Source of the DNA: Nitrospirota bacterium
Lineage (GTDB): Bacteria; Nitrospirota; Nitrospiria; Nitrospirales; Nitrospiraceae
Assembly (NCBI GenBank): GCA_005877775.1
Contig: VBOJ01000014.1
Span: 1 to 49,724 of the forward strand
Length of the DNA stretch: 49,724 nucleotides
Reading direction: 5' to 3'
The notes beneath the pieces are model-generated. The model saw only the letters and a list, made by a program, of their open reading frames with translations. It had not been told where the DNA came from and did not search any database. Both the position numbers and the translations under genes were made by a program. The stretch's first letter is position 1; each line of letters opens with the position of its first letter. Of the stretch, positions 37,077 through 44,594 are shown in pieces.

Positions 37077-37475
37077 ATGACAAAGACAGGCTTGGGAAAG
37101 GTACTGGGATTGGCGACGCTGCTCAGCATGATGGGCAGCGGGCTCAGTGGCTGTGACTACTGGCCACCGGCGCTGCAGGCCGAGATCGAACAGCTACGGA
37201 CCGAGGTGCAGACGATCACGGCCGAAAAGTCCAGGCTGGAGCGGCAGCTTGCCGACATGACCAAAGCGAAAGACGATCTGCAAATTCGTGTGGAGGACCT
37301 GAGTCGTCTCAACCGTGAGCGGCAGGGACAGGTCACGACTCTGGAGGCAAACCTGGCGGCCGAGCGCGAGAAAGTCGCCAAACTGAGCAAAGGCCCTGCA
37401 AAGAAGACCCCTGCAAAGACCTCTGCCAAAGCCTCGGCGAAAAAGAAAGCGACCAAGGGCTCGACCCAGAGATAG
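37077..37475 (+). CDS. coiled-coil lipoprotein with Lys/Ala-rich tail
   Basis: A 132-residue predicted lipoprotein: positively charged start, hydrophobic stretch and a lipobox LSGC (Cys26), followed by a coiled coil (about 35-105; repeated heptads such as LQAEIEQLRTEVQTI) and a tail of about 25 residues made mostly of Lys, Ala, Thr and Ser (PAKKTPAKTSAKASAKKK). A very strong ribosome binding site (AAAGGAGGAAGG) precedes the ATG. The size and coiled coil recall Braun-type lipoproteins, and the basic tail could bind peptidoglycan or DNA, but no known family is recognised. Confidence 0.8.
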   Translation: MTKTGLGKVLGLATLLSMMGSGLSGCDYWPPALQAEIEQLRTEVQTITAEKSRLERQLADMTKAKDDLQIRVEDLSRLNRERQGQVTTLEANLAAEREKVAKLSKGPAKKTPAKTSAKASAKKKATKGSTQR

Positions 37476-37501
37476 CCTTTGGACAGAGGACGCGGCTTTC
37501 G

Positions 37502-37873
37502 CTAGGACGAAGAGGACGGCGAGGCGGAGGGAGTCGGTATGGCAGAGGCCGGGCTTGAGCTGGTCCCCCCACTCTGATCCGATGGCCCAGCGGGAGGAGT
37601 GGCCGCGGCGGCAGGGCTGGCAGTCTCGCTCTTTCCCTCTTTCTGGCCATCCACGGGCTTGGCCGTCGATTCGGGTGAAGTCGGCGGCTTCAACTTGTCC
37701 GAGTAATCAGTCACATACCAACCGCTCCCTTTGAACATGATGGCTGGGGCCGAGATGACTTTAGTGACCGCCTGTCCACACCGAGCACAGCACTGGATCG
37801 GCGGATCGCTGACTCGTTGTTTCACGTCGAATCGGTGATGGCAACTCTGGCAGAGGTACTCGTAAATCGGCAC
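37502..37873 (-). CDS. FmdB-family zinc-ribbon protein
   Basis: A 123-residue protein from the GTG at 37873 (MPIYEYLCQSCHHRFDVKQ, the exact family start, with AGGAAG upstream). Two CxxC pairs (CQSC and CARC) form the zinc ribbon within the first 45 residues, followed by the APAIMFKGSGWYVTDY motif. The C-terminal half is a long Pro/Ser/Ala-rich tail. FmdB proteins are thought to be regulators or chaperones of unknown partner; function is not established. It faces the coiled-coil lipoprotein gene with a 26-bp gap that holds no clear terminator. Confidence 0.92.
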   Translation of the reverse strand: MPIYEYLCQSCHHRFDVKQRVSDPPIQCCARCGQAVTKVISAPAIMFKGSGWYVTDYSDKLKPPTSPESTAKPVDGQKEGKSETASPAAAATPPAGPSDQSGGTSSSPASAIPTPSASPSSSS

Positions 37874-38092
37874 GTGCTTCCTCACTCCTCAAAGCCGGAT
37901 CTGTACTGATCTGGGCAACGTCTGCATCTATTCATAACACAGCCCGAGCCAAAATCAAGCACCGGCGGCCTTCTACAGCCCGCTGGCGGTCACCACCAGA
38001 CCGCGCCTGAGCCACACGGCACCCTCTCGCGGGCGTCCCCAGACAGATTGGACATGGCGCAAGGGATGAGGAAGGCAGCGAGCTCGTCCCCC

Positions 38093-39286
38093 TCAGGTCA
38101 GTTGGCGAAGGGCGGCTTCCATCCGATCCAGGCCCCGCGCGATCGCCTCCATGCTCGTGGCATAAGACAGACGGAGATGAGAGGAACTGCCGAACGGCTC
38201 ACCCGGCACGACGGCGACCCGCGCCTCGTTGAGGAGATACGCGGCCAGCTCCGCAGCGGTGGTGATGGGAACTCGCTGATGCCGGCGACTGAAGACTCCG
38301 GCCACGTGAGGGAATGCGTAGAACGCGCCGGCCGGCATGCGGCAGCTGACGCCGGGCATCTTGTTCAGCCGTTCCACCATGAGACGGCGGCGGCGATCGA
38401 ACTCCACGACCATCCGTTGGGTAAAGGCCTCGCCGCCCCGGAGCGCCGCGACAGCCGCCTTCTGAGAAATCGAGGAGGGATTCGACGTGCTTTGGCTCTG
38501 AATGTTGGCCATCGCGGCGATGAGCTCCTTGTGGCCCGCCGCATAGCCGATCCGCCACCCCGTCATCGCGTAGGCTTTTGACACGCCGTTGACGACGACG
38601 GTGTGCGCCGCCACGTCCGGCCCCAAGGTCGCAATACTGCCATGGCGCGCCCCGTCATAGAGAATCTTCTCATAGATCTCATCCGAGATGATGACCAGAT
38701 CGTGCCGCAGTGCCACGTCTGCGATACCTTCCAGTGTCGCGCGATCATAGGTCGCGCCGGTGGGATTGCCGGGGCTGTTCACGATCACGGCCTTCGTCCG
38801 GGGCGTGACGCAGGCTTCCAGTGCCGCTTGACTGACAGCATACCCGTCCGCTTCGCTCGTGTGCAGCAGCACAGGCGTCGCATCATTGAGCAACACTTGA
38901 TCCCGGTACGACACCCAGAACGGTGCCGGAATAATCACTTCGTCGCCGGCTTCCAATAGCGCCTCGGCGAGATTGTACAGGGAATGCTTCGCGCCGCAGG
39001 ACACGAGAATCTGGGACGTGTCATAGCGCAATCCCTGTTCGACGGCCAGCTTCTCGGCAATGGCGCGTTTGAGCTCCTCAATGCCGGCGGAAGCGGTGTA
39101 TTTGGTAAATCCGGACCGGATAGCGGCTTCTGCGGCCGCTTTGACGGACTCCGGGGTATCCCAGTCCGGCTCGCCCGAGGCGAAATCAATGATATCGATG
39201 CCCTGCGCCACCATCGCTTTCGCCGTGGCGGCGATGCTGAGGGTAGGGGAGGGGACGATGCGTCCTGCGCGGGCCGCCAGCTTCAT
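38093..39286 (-). CDS. pyridoxal-phosphate aspartate aminotransferase (class I)
   Basis: A 397-residue fold-type I aminotransferase of the AspC/AatA (Iγ) subgroup that converts aspartate and 2-oxoglutarate to oxaloacetate and glutamate; the same fold also includes prephenate and aromatic aminotransferases. Visible: FASGEPDWDTP, YTASAGIEELKRAIA, SPGNPTGA, SDEIYEKILYDG, and the PLP lysine in VSKAYAMTGWRIGY (K237). The start overlaps the coaD stop by 4 bp; both lie in a run with rsmD. The specific amino acid range is unproven. Confidence 0.92.
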   Translation of the reverse strand: MKLAARAGRIVPSPTLSIAATAKAMVAQGIDIIDFASGEPDWDTPESVKAAAEAAIRSGFTKYTASAGIEELKRAIAEKLAVEQGLRYDTSQILVSCGAKHSLYNLAEALLEAGDEVIIPAPFWVSYRDQVLLNDATPVLLHTSEADGYAVSQAALEACVTPRTKAVIVNSPGNPTGATYDRATLEGIADVALRHDLVIISDEIYEKILYDGARHGSIATLGPDVAAHTVVVNGVSKAYAMTGWRIGYAAGHKELIAAMANIQSQSTSNPSSISQKAAVAALRGGEAFTQRMVVEFDRRRRLMVERLNKMPGVSCRMPAGAFYAFPHVAGVFSRRHQRVPITTAAELAAYLLNEARVAVVPGEPFGSSSHLRLSYATSMEAIARGLDRMEAALRQLT

Positions 39287-39774
39287 GGGCTCTGCCTCCG
39301 CAGCCGTTGGCAGAGGCGGGTCGCCACCTCAGGATGGAGAAAGTCGGTGACTGGTCCTTCCAGCCGCGCGACTTCTTTGATGATACTGGAGGTCAGATAT
39401 GAGTACTCTTCGCTCGGCATCAAGAACACCGTTTCGATGGTGTCATCCAGTTTGCGATTTAACAGGGCCATCTGGAACTCATATTCAAAGTCGGAGATGG
39501 CGCGTAACCCTCGAATCACCGCCTGCGCGCCGCAATGTTTGACGTACTGTACCAGGAGTCCGTCGAACGCCGCGACCTCAACCCGCGGCAGGTCCTTGGT
39601 CACCAGCCGTACCATCTCCACCCGCTCCGTTAAGTCAAACAGCGGATGCTTGCTGGGGCTCGGCGCCGCCACCGCGACGATGACCTTGTCGAAGAGCCGC
39701 AGGCTTCGCCTGATGATGTCGGTATGGCCGTGGGTGATGGGATCGAATGTGCCGGGGTATACCCCTATTTTCAT
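39283..39774 (-). CDS. coaD: phosphopantetheine adenylyltransferase
   Basis: Penultimate step of coenzyme A synthesis: 4'-phosphopantetheine plus ATP to dephospho-CoA. The 163-residue length is normal. The nucleotidyltransferase signature TFDPITHGHTDII is near the N-terminus, followed by VEVAAFDGLLVQYVK, RGLRAISDFEYEFQMALLNR, and the SSIIKEVARLEG tail. It overlaps rsmD upstream and the aminotransferase downstream by 4 bp each (ATGA), so three genes are translationally coupled. The coaD-rsmD pair is common across bacteria. Confidence 0.96.
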   Translation of the reverse strand: MKIGVYPGTFDPITHGHTDIIRRSLRLFDKVIVAVAAPSPSKHPLFDLTERVEMVRLVTKDLPRVEVAAFDGLLVQYVKHCGAQAVIRGLRAISDFEYEFQMALLNRKLDDTIETVFLMPSEEYSYLTSSIIKEVARLEGPVTDFLHPEVATRLCQRLRRQSP

Positions 39775-40343
39775 GGGGAGTGGGCCCCATCCGTAGTCAA
39801 CCCGAAGACCGACAAGGTGGTGTCCCCATAGCGATATTGGCGGAGCAACAGCAGGCGGGTCACACGAGGCGGGACCATCATTTTGGTGAAATGTTCAAGA
39901 ACGACAAGAGAATTGCACGTGATGATAGCATCGCTCGCCAGCGATGGCAAGAGTTTCTCCCCCTCGTCGGTGTGGTAGGGTGGGTCGGCGAACACGATGT
40001 CGTAGTGACCACCCCACAGGCCCGCCTGTTCAAGGAAACCAGCCACGCGACAGGTATGGATGTCTGCCATCGAGGTGAGGCCGCAGCGATGAAGGTTGCT
40101 CCGCAAGACCCGGAGCGACCTCGGGTTCGACTCCACGAACGTCACTCGATGGGCACCGCGGCTGAGGGCTTCGATGCCGACGGCTCCGGTCCCGGCATAG
40201 AGATCTAACAGACGCGCCCCCACAATGCGAGTTCCCAGGATCGAAAACAGCGCTTCTCGCACTCGGTCAGGAGTCGGACGCAGGTCGGGACCCTGGGGCC
40301 TCACGAGCCGACGCCCCTTTTGGGATCCGGCAATCACACGCAT
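39771..40343 (-). CDS. rsmD: 16S rRNA (guanine(966)-N2)-methyltransferase
   Basis: Methylates G966 of 16S rRNA in the 30S subunit using SAM. The 190-residue length is normal. N-terminal VIAGSQKGRRL followed by RPTPDRVREALFSIL, SAM motif LDLYAGTGAVGIEALSRGA, and the catalytic FADPPY (DPPY type). Start ATG at 40343; a 6-bp inverted repeat (40350-40370) lies just before it. It is the head gene of the rsmD-coaD-aminotransferase unit. Confidence 0.94.
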   Translation of the reverse strand: MRVIAGSQKGRRLVRPQGPDLRPTPDRVREALFSILGTRIVGARLLDLYAGTGAVGIEALSRGAHRVTFVESNPRSLRVLRSNLHRCGLTSMADIHTCRVAGFLEQAGLWGGHYDIVFADPPYHTDEGEKLLPSLASDAIITCNSLVVLEHFTKMMVPPRVTRLLLLRQYRYGDTTLSVFGLTTDGAHSP

Positions 40344-40449
40344 AGTGCAGGTCCCACAGTGGTAGGGACCGACTGTAACACACCGTTTTTTACACGGTCA
40401 AGGCAGGAGGGACGGTCAGAGCCCTGTCAGCGCATTGGATTGGCTTCCT

Positions 40450-40479
40450 TTGACGGGTATCGAACCGGTTCGCTATAAT
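40450..40479 (+). promoter_or_regulatory. strong promoter with a palindromic operator in its spacer
   Basis: TTGACG (40450-40455), an 18-bp spacer and a perfect TATAAT (40474-40479). The spacer contains a perfect 12-bp palindrome CGAACCGGTTCG (40461-40472), an ideal site for a dimeric repressor or activator. Transcription should begin near 40486. No start codon on + follows for 470 bp, and the next genes are a convergent zinc-ribbon gene and radC. Confidence 0.75.
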
Positions 40480-40484
40480 ACGCC

Positions 40485-40583
40485 CCCCTCTAGGCCTCAC
40501 AGCCAGGAAGGTCACCGGCTCCTCAGAATGTGGACCATGAAGGGTGCAGGGGCGGAGGACGCCTGGAACGGAAGGCAGAGGGG
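40485..40583 (+). ncRNA. candidate rod-like small RNA of about 100 nt
   Basis: The predicted transcript starts at a closing stem: CCCCTCT (40485-40491) pairs with AGAGGGG (40577-40583), continued by GCCT/AGGC (40494-40497 with 40573-40576) and CCAGG/CCTGG (40503-40507 with 40562-40566), then CTCC/GGAG (40519-40522 with 40554-40557). That the stem opens where transcription should begin is strong circumstantial evidence. The universally conserved loop of SRP RNA is not seen, and no known family is recognised. No T-tract terminator follows. Confidence 0.5.
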
Positions 40584-40601
40584 ATGTGGCTGAAGTGGAG
40601 A

Positions 40602-40775
40602 CTACCGAGCGGCGACCGGCTGGATCTCTCGCACGGCAAGACTCTTCTTCCGGTTCATTGAAATGGTCCGGTCGATGATCGACCCGCAGTTAATGCATTT
40701 CCAGGCATAGAAGATGAGGAAAAAATCGGAGAACCGCTCTAGCATCATCAGGCCCTTACATCTCGGACATTCCAT
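40602..40775 (-). CDS. small zinc-ribbon protein
   Basis: A 57-residue protein from the ATG at 40775 (GGGAGG five bases upstream); a longer frame to 40889 has no family-like sequence. Two CxxC pairs (CPRC near the N-terminus and CINC about 25 residues later) enclose a hydrophobic, aromatic stretch (MLERFSDFFLIFYAWK), giving a compact zinc finger. Tail is basic. Short zinc-ribbon proteins of this kind are common in Nitrospirota and deltaproteobacteria, but their function is unknown. It is antisense to any longer transcript from the promoter at 40450-40479. Confidence 0.75.
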   Translation of the reverse strand: MECPRCKGLMMLERFSDFFLIFYAWKCINCGSIIDRTISMNRKKSLAVREIQPVAAR

Positions 40776-40955
40776 GACATCCTCCCGGATAGCAGCTCGA
40801 AGCTGGTGTCGAACGGAGCAAATATTGGGCCAAGGTCGCAATATACGTAATATCAAGTTGTTATGAATTCTGACCAACTGGGAGAGCAAGACGTTTAGCC
40901 GCCAGGAGGTGACAAAATCGTCCCTTCGCGGATAATTCTGCCCACAAGGATTCGC

Positions 40956-41672
40956 GTGTCAAAGCCAGCAAGAGGCAGTGGGATCAACCGGTGGCCCGAG
41001 AGCGAACGCCCTCGCGAACGTCTTTTACAAGAAGGGCCCGAGGCCTTATCGGATGCCCAACTCCTTGCCATCCTGTTGCGAGTGGGTCGTCAGGACGCCT
41101 CGGCCGTCCAGGTCGCCATGGAACTCCTCCGTCGGTTGGAAGGCCTGCAGGGACTCGCCAACCGCGGGGTGAATGAATTATGTCAGGTGCCAGGTATTGG
41201 GCTCGCGAAGGCGGCGCAACTCAAGGCAGCCCTTGAGCTGGGAAAGCGCGCGCTGGCGACACCGCTTTCCACCGGCAAGCGGGTCAGTTCCAGTGCCGAT
41301 CTCTTTCACCATTATTATCCGCGCCTCCGTGATCTCCGCCATGAAGTCTTCAAGATCGTCCTGCTGGATGCGAAACACACCATCATCCGTGATGCCACAG
41401 TCTCTAGAGGCAGCCTCACACTCAGCATCGTGCATCCCCGTGAGGTCTTCAACCTGGCAGTCCGCGAGTCCGCCGCTGCCGTGGTCGTGTTGCACAATCA
41501 CCCCAGCGGCGACCCGCAGCCGAGCCCTGAAGATCGGGCGTTGACTGCGCGGCTGGTGGCAGCAGGGGACACGTTGGGGATTCGCGTCCTCGACCATCTC
41601 ATCACGGGTGACGGGCGCTACATCAGTTTTGCGGACCAAGGCTGGCTGGGGAGCACGACCTCCGCGCCATAA
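40956..41672 (+). CDS. radC: RadC/UPF0758 JAB-domain protein
   Basis: A 238-residue protein: N-terminal helix-hairpin-helix-like segment (about 15-90, QVPGIGLAKAAQLKAALELG), then a JAB/MPN domain with the metal-binding JAMM-type motif HNHPSGDPQPSPED. GTG start with AAGGA five bases upstream. The name RadC is historical; the E. coli gene was later shown not to be a true repair gene, so the function is unresolved (a metalloprotease or nuclease role has been proposed). Divergent from the zinc-ribbon gene, facing yqgE. Confidence 0.93.
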   Translation: MSKPARGSGINRWPESERPRERLLQEGPEALSDAQLLAILLRVGRQDASAVQVAMELLRRLEGLQGLANRGVNELCQVPGIGLAKAAQLKAALELGKRALATPLSTGKRVSSSADLFHHYYPRLRDLRHEVFKIVLLDAKHTIIRDATVSRGSLTLSIVHPREVFNLAVRESAAAVVVLHNHPSGDPQPSPEDRALTARLVAAGDTLGIRVLDHLITGDGRYISFADQGWLGSTTSAP

Positions 41673-41747
41673 CCGGCCCCAGGCTCCGCCGACATCGACT
41701 GCGGAAGGTCAGTCCGGTCTCGTGAGGATACGAGGGAAGCTCGTACA

Positions 41748-42431
41748 ATGTTATCTCTCAGTCGCCGCTTGATCGGCTGGTGTCCGAGCGACCGCTTGTG
41801 GTTCGTCGCTGGCCTTTTCATGGGATTCATCCTGACCGTCGCGGCGAAGACTGCCTCCGCCCCTGAACCTGAACACGAGGTGATGCCTCCCCTTGGAAAG
41901 GGCGTGTTCCTGGTCGCCAGCCCCAATTTGACGGATCCGAACTTCCGGCAGACCATCGTCCTGATCTGTGAGTTCGGTCCGGAGGGAACGTTGGGGCTCA
42001 TCGTCAACCGACCGACGAAGGTCCCTCTGTCCGAAGCATTGCCCCAGATCACTGCACTCAAGGGGACCTCGCACGCCTTGTTTGCAGGCGGCCCGGTTCA
42101 ACCGAACGGTATTCTCATGCTGTTCCGGGTCCGTCAGGAACCAGCCGGGGCACGCCGGGTGTTTGAGGAAGTGTATCTTGGAGGAAACGTGCAAACCCTG
42201 GAACGCGTCCTGACTCGTCCAGAGCCGACCGAGACCTTTCGCGCCTATGCAGGCTATGCCGGCTGGGCTGCCGGCCAACTGGAGTTTGAGATGACGTTAG
42301 GCTCGTGGGCCACTATTCAGGCCGACGCCGGAAGCATCTTTGAGAAAGAGTCAGTCAACCTCTGGCCGGACATGCTCAGAACGCTGAGCGCCCCGCGCGT
42401 GATCCATTCACGCATGGTCCCCGGTGAATAG
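41748..42431 (+). CDS. YqgE/AlgH family (UPF0301) protein with N-terminal membrane segment
   Basis: A 227-residue protein. Residues about 45-225 are the UPF0301 domain (GVFLVASPNLTDPNFRQTIVLICEF, GTLGLIVNRPT, GGPVQPNGILML, YAGYAGWAAGQLEFE). The first 44 residues contain a hydrophobic helix (LWFVAGLFMGFILTVAA, about 17-33), whereas typical YqgE/AlgH proteins are cytosolic and start near MPPLGKG. An alternative start at that Met has a poor ribosome binding site, so the anchored form is preferred. AlgH was named for a regulator of alginate in Pseudomonas; the family's function is not settled. Confidence 0.88.
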   Translation: MLSLSRRLIGWCPSDRLWFVAGLFMGFILTVAAKTASAPEPEHEVMPPLGKGVFLVASPNLTDPNFRQTIVLICEFGPEGTLGLIVNRPTKVPLSEALPQITALKGTSHALFAGGPVQPNGILMLFRVRQEPAGARRVFEEVYLGGNVQTLERVLTRPEPTETFRAYAGYAGWAAGQLEFEMTLGSWATIQADAGSIFEKESVNLWPDMLRTLSAPRVIHSRMVPGE

Positions 42432-42487
42432 GCCGTTGACGCCCCTCCAGCCGCAACCCAGGAGAGGGCTATGATGAGGAGATTACC

Positions 42488-44587
42488 ATGAAAGAGCCAC
42501 GGGCCGACACGATCCGGAATATCGCCGTCGTTTCCTATACTGGCGCGGGGAAGACCTCTCTCACAGAAGCTCTCCTCTACACCGCCGGTGTCATCCCAGC
42601 CATGGGATCGGTCGTGAACGGGACCACGGTGTCCGACTTCGAACCGGAAGAGGTGCATCGCAAGATTACCGTCAGCTCGTCTGTCCTGCATGTCGACTGG
42701 AAAGACACGACCTTCAATCTGGTGGATACTCCCGGCGCTCTGAGTTTTCTCGGTGAAGCCCGCACGGTGCTCCGCGCGGTGGACGGCGTGTTGATTGTCC
42801 TGGGTGCGTCCTCCGGAATGAGAACGGAACTCGAGAAGATCTGGAGCACGATCCAAGAGCTGCAGTTACCCTGCCTCCTGTTCGTGAACGAGCTGGACAA
42901 GGAACGGACTGCTTGGGAGCCGGGTCTGGCGGAGTGTGAGAAGGCCCTCGAGTTCAAAGGACTTCCCGTCACGATTCCGATCGGCGCGGAATCGCGTCTG
43001 GAGGGGGTCGTGGACATCATCACGGGCACGGCGTACCGATCGTCCAAGGACAGCAACAAAGTTCAGCAAGCCGGCGTACCGGCCGAACTCGCAGGCGCAA
43101 CGGCGGAGGCCAGAAAGAAGCTGGTTGAGGGCGTGGCTGAAGCGGATGATCGGCTGGTGGAACAGTATCTCACAGCGGGTGACCTGACCGCCGACGAAAT
43201 CGTCCAAGGCCTGAGAAGTGGAACCAGTGCGAGAACCTTCGTTCCGGTCCTCTGCGGCTCCGCGGCGCGGAACATCGGCACCTGGCCCCTGTTGGAAGCC
43301 CTCGCGTCCTATCTCCCATCACCCGGGCAGCGAGCGACGCTCCACCCATTCGTGGGCATCCATCCTCACACGGGGGAATCGGTGACGCGCCACCCCGCGC
43401 CATCGGACCCCTTTTCCGCCTTCGTCTTTAAGACGATCATCGATCCCTTCATGGGCCGCTTGACCTATGTCCGGGTGTGGTCCGGAATGTTGGACGCTGA
43501 CGCAGCCTTCTATAATTCAACTCGGAAGACCAAAGAACGGGGCGGGCACCTCTTTTACATTCTCGGAAAAAAATACACAGCGGTGCAGACCCTCAGCGCC
43601 GGCGACGTGGCCGCGATCGGAAAGCTGAAGGATACGCAGACTGGAGACACCCTCTGTGATGATCATCATCCTGTGCACTATCCCGCTGTGCAGCTGGCGA
43701 GACCTGTCATGTCGTTCGCGATCGAGCCAAAGTCCAAGGCCGATGTCGAGAAGGTCAGCCTCGGCTTGCACAAACTCGTCGAAGAAGACCCGACGCTGGA
43801 GTTTGTGCGGAACCAGGAAACGAAAGAGATGATTCTCAGTGGAATGGGACAGTTGCACATCGATGTGACGTTTGAAAAGCTTCGCCGCAAATACGGGGCC
43901 GAGGTGAACATCCATACACCTAAAGTGCCCTATAAGGAAACAATACGCAAGATGGCGCAAGCACAAGGGAAATACAAAAAACAGACAGGGGGGCATGGAC
44001 AGTACGGGGACTGTTGGCTCCAGCTCGATCCCTTATCAAGAGGCAAAGGCTTTGAGTTTGACAATAAGATCGTCGGTGGGGCTATTCCACGGAACTTCAT
44101 CCCGGCGGTGGAAAAAGGCGTGGTGGAAGCCATGCATGAGGGAATTCTGGCAGGATTTCCGGTCGTGGACTTCCGAGCCACCGTCTATGACGGGTCTTAC
44201 CACACGGTTGACTCGTCAGAAATGTCGTTCAAGATCGCGGCTTCGATGGGATTCAAGAAGGCGATGGAAGCTGCTCATCCCGTGCTCTTGGAACCGATCA
44301 TGAGCGTCGAAGTGGTCACACCGGATGAGGCCGTGGGGTCAGTCATCGGTGATTTGAACGCGCGGCGGGGCCGAATCCTGAGCGTGACCGCCAAGGGCAA
44401 TACTCAGTCGATCAAGGCGGTGGTGCCCCTCGCCGAGATGCTGAAGTATGCGCCTTCCCTGAACTCGATTACGGGCGGACGCGGCAGTTATGCGATGGAG
44501 TTTTCCACCTATGAGGAGGTCCCACGCGAGCTGACCGCTCGGATCATCGAGGAGCACAAGGCCGCCAAGCAGGCGGTGGCCCAGTAA
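42488..44587 (+). CDS. EF-G-like translation GTPase, divergent
   Basis: A 699-residue protein with all EF-G domains (GTPase, domains II-V; end part GKYKKQTGGHGQYGDCWLQL and GSVIGDLNARRGRI). G1 is SYTGAGKT (16-23) and G3 is DTPG (80-83), but the catalytic His usually following (DTPGH) is Ala (DTPGALSF) and the G4 NKxD is NELD (134-137). Related EF-G-like proteins occur in many bacteria beside a normal EF-G, with debated roles. It probably binds GTP weakly or differently, if at all. It stands alone, 56 bp behind yqgE. A canonical fusA should be elsewhere. Confidence 0.85.
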   Translation: MKEPRADTIRNIAVVSYTGAGKTSLTEALLYTAGVIPAMGSVVNGTTVSDFEPEEVHRKITVSSSVLHVDWKDTTFNLVDTPGALSFLGEARTVLRAVDGVLIVLGASSGMRTELEKIWSTIQELQLPCLLFVNELDKERTAWEPGLAECEKALEFKGLPVTIPIGAESRLEGVVDIITGTAYRSSKDSNKVQQAGVPAELAGATAEARKKLVEGVAEADDRLVEQYLTAGDLTADEIVQGLRSGTSARTFVPVLCGSAARNIGTWPLLEALASYLPSPGQRATLHPFVGIHPHTGESVTRHPAPSDPFSAFVFKTIIDPFMGRLTYVRVWSGMLDADAAFYNSTRKTKERGGHLFYILGKKYTAVQTLSAGDVAAIGKLKDTQTGDTLCDDHHPVHYPAVQLARPVMSFAIEPKSKADVEKVSLGLHKLVEEDPTLEFVRNQETKEMILSGMGQLHIDVTFEKLRRKYGAEVNIHTPKVPYKETIRKMAQAQGKYKKQTGGHGQYGDCWLQLDPLSRGKGFEFDNKIVGGAIPRNFIPAVEKGVVEAMHEGILAGFPVVDFRATVYDGSYHTVDSSEMSFKIAASMGFKKAMEAAHPVLLEPIMSVEVVTPDEAVGSVIGDLNARRGRILSVTAKGNTQSIKAVVPLAEMLKYAPSLNSITGGRGSYAMEFSTYEEVPRELTARIIEEHKAAKQAVAQ

Positions 44588-44594
44588 CCGACCC

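Noticed and set aside
40485-40583. Signal recognition particle (4.5S) RNA
   Set aside because: Length and rod shape fit, but the conserved loop and GGAA tetraloop sequence were not found on either strand.
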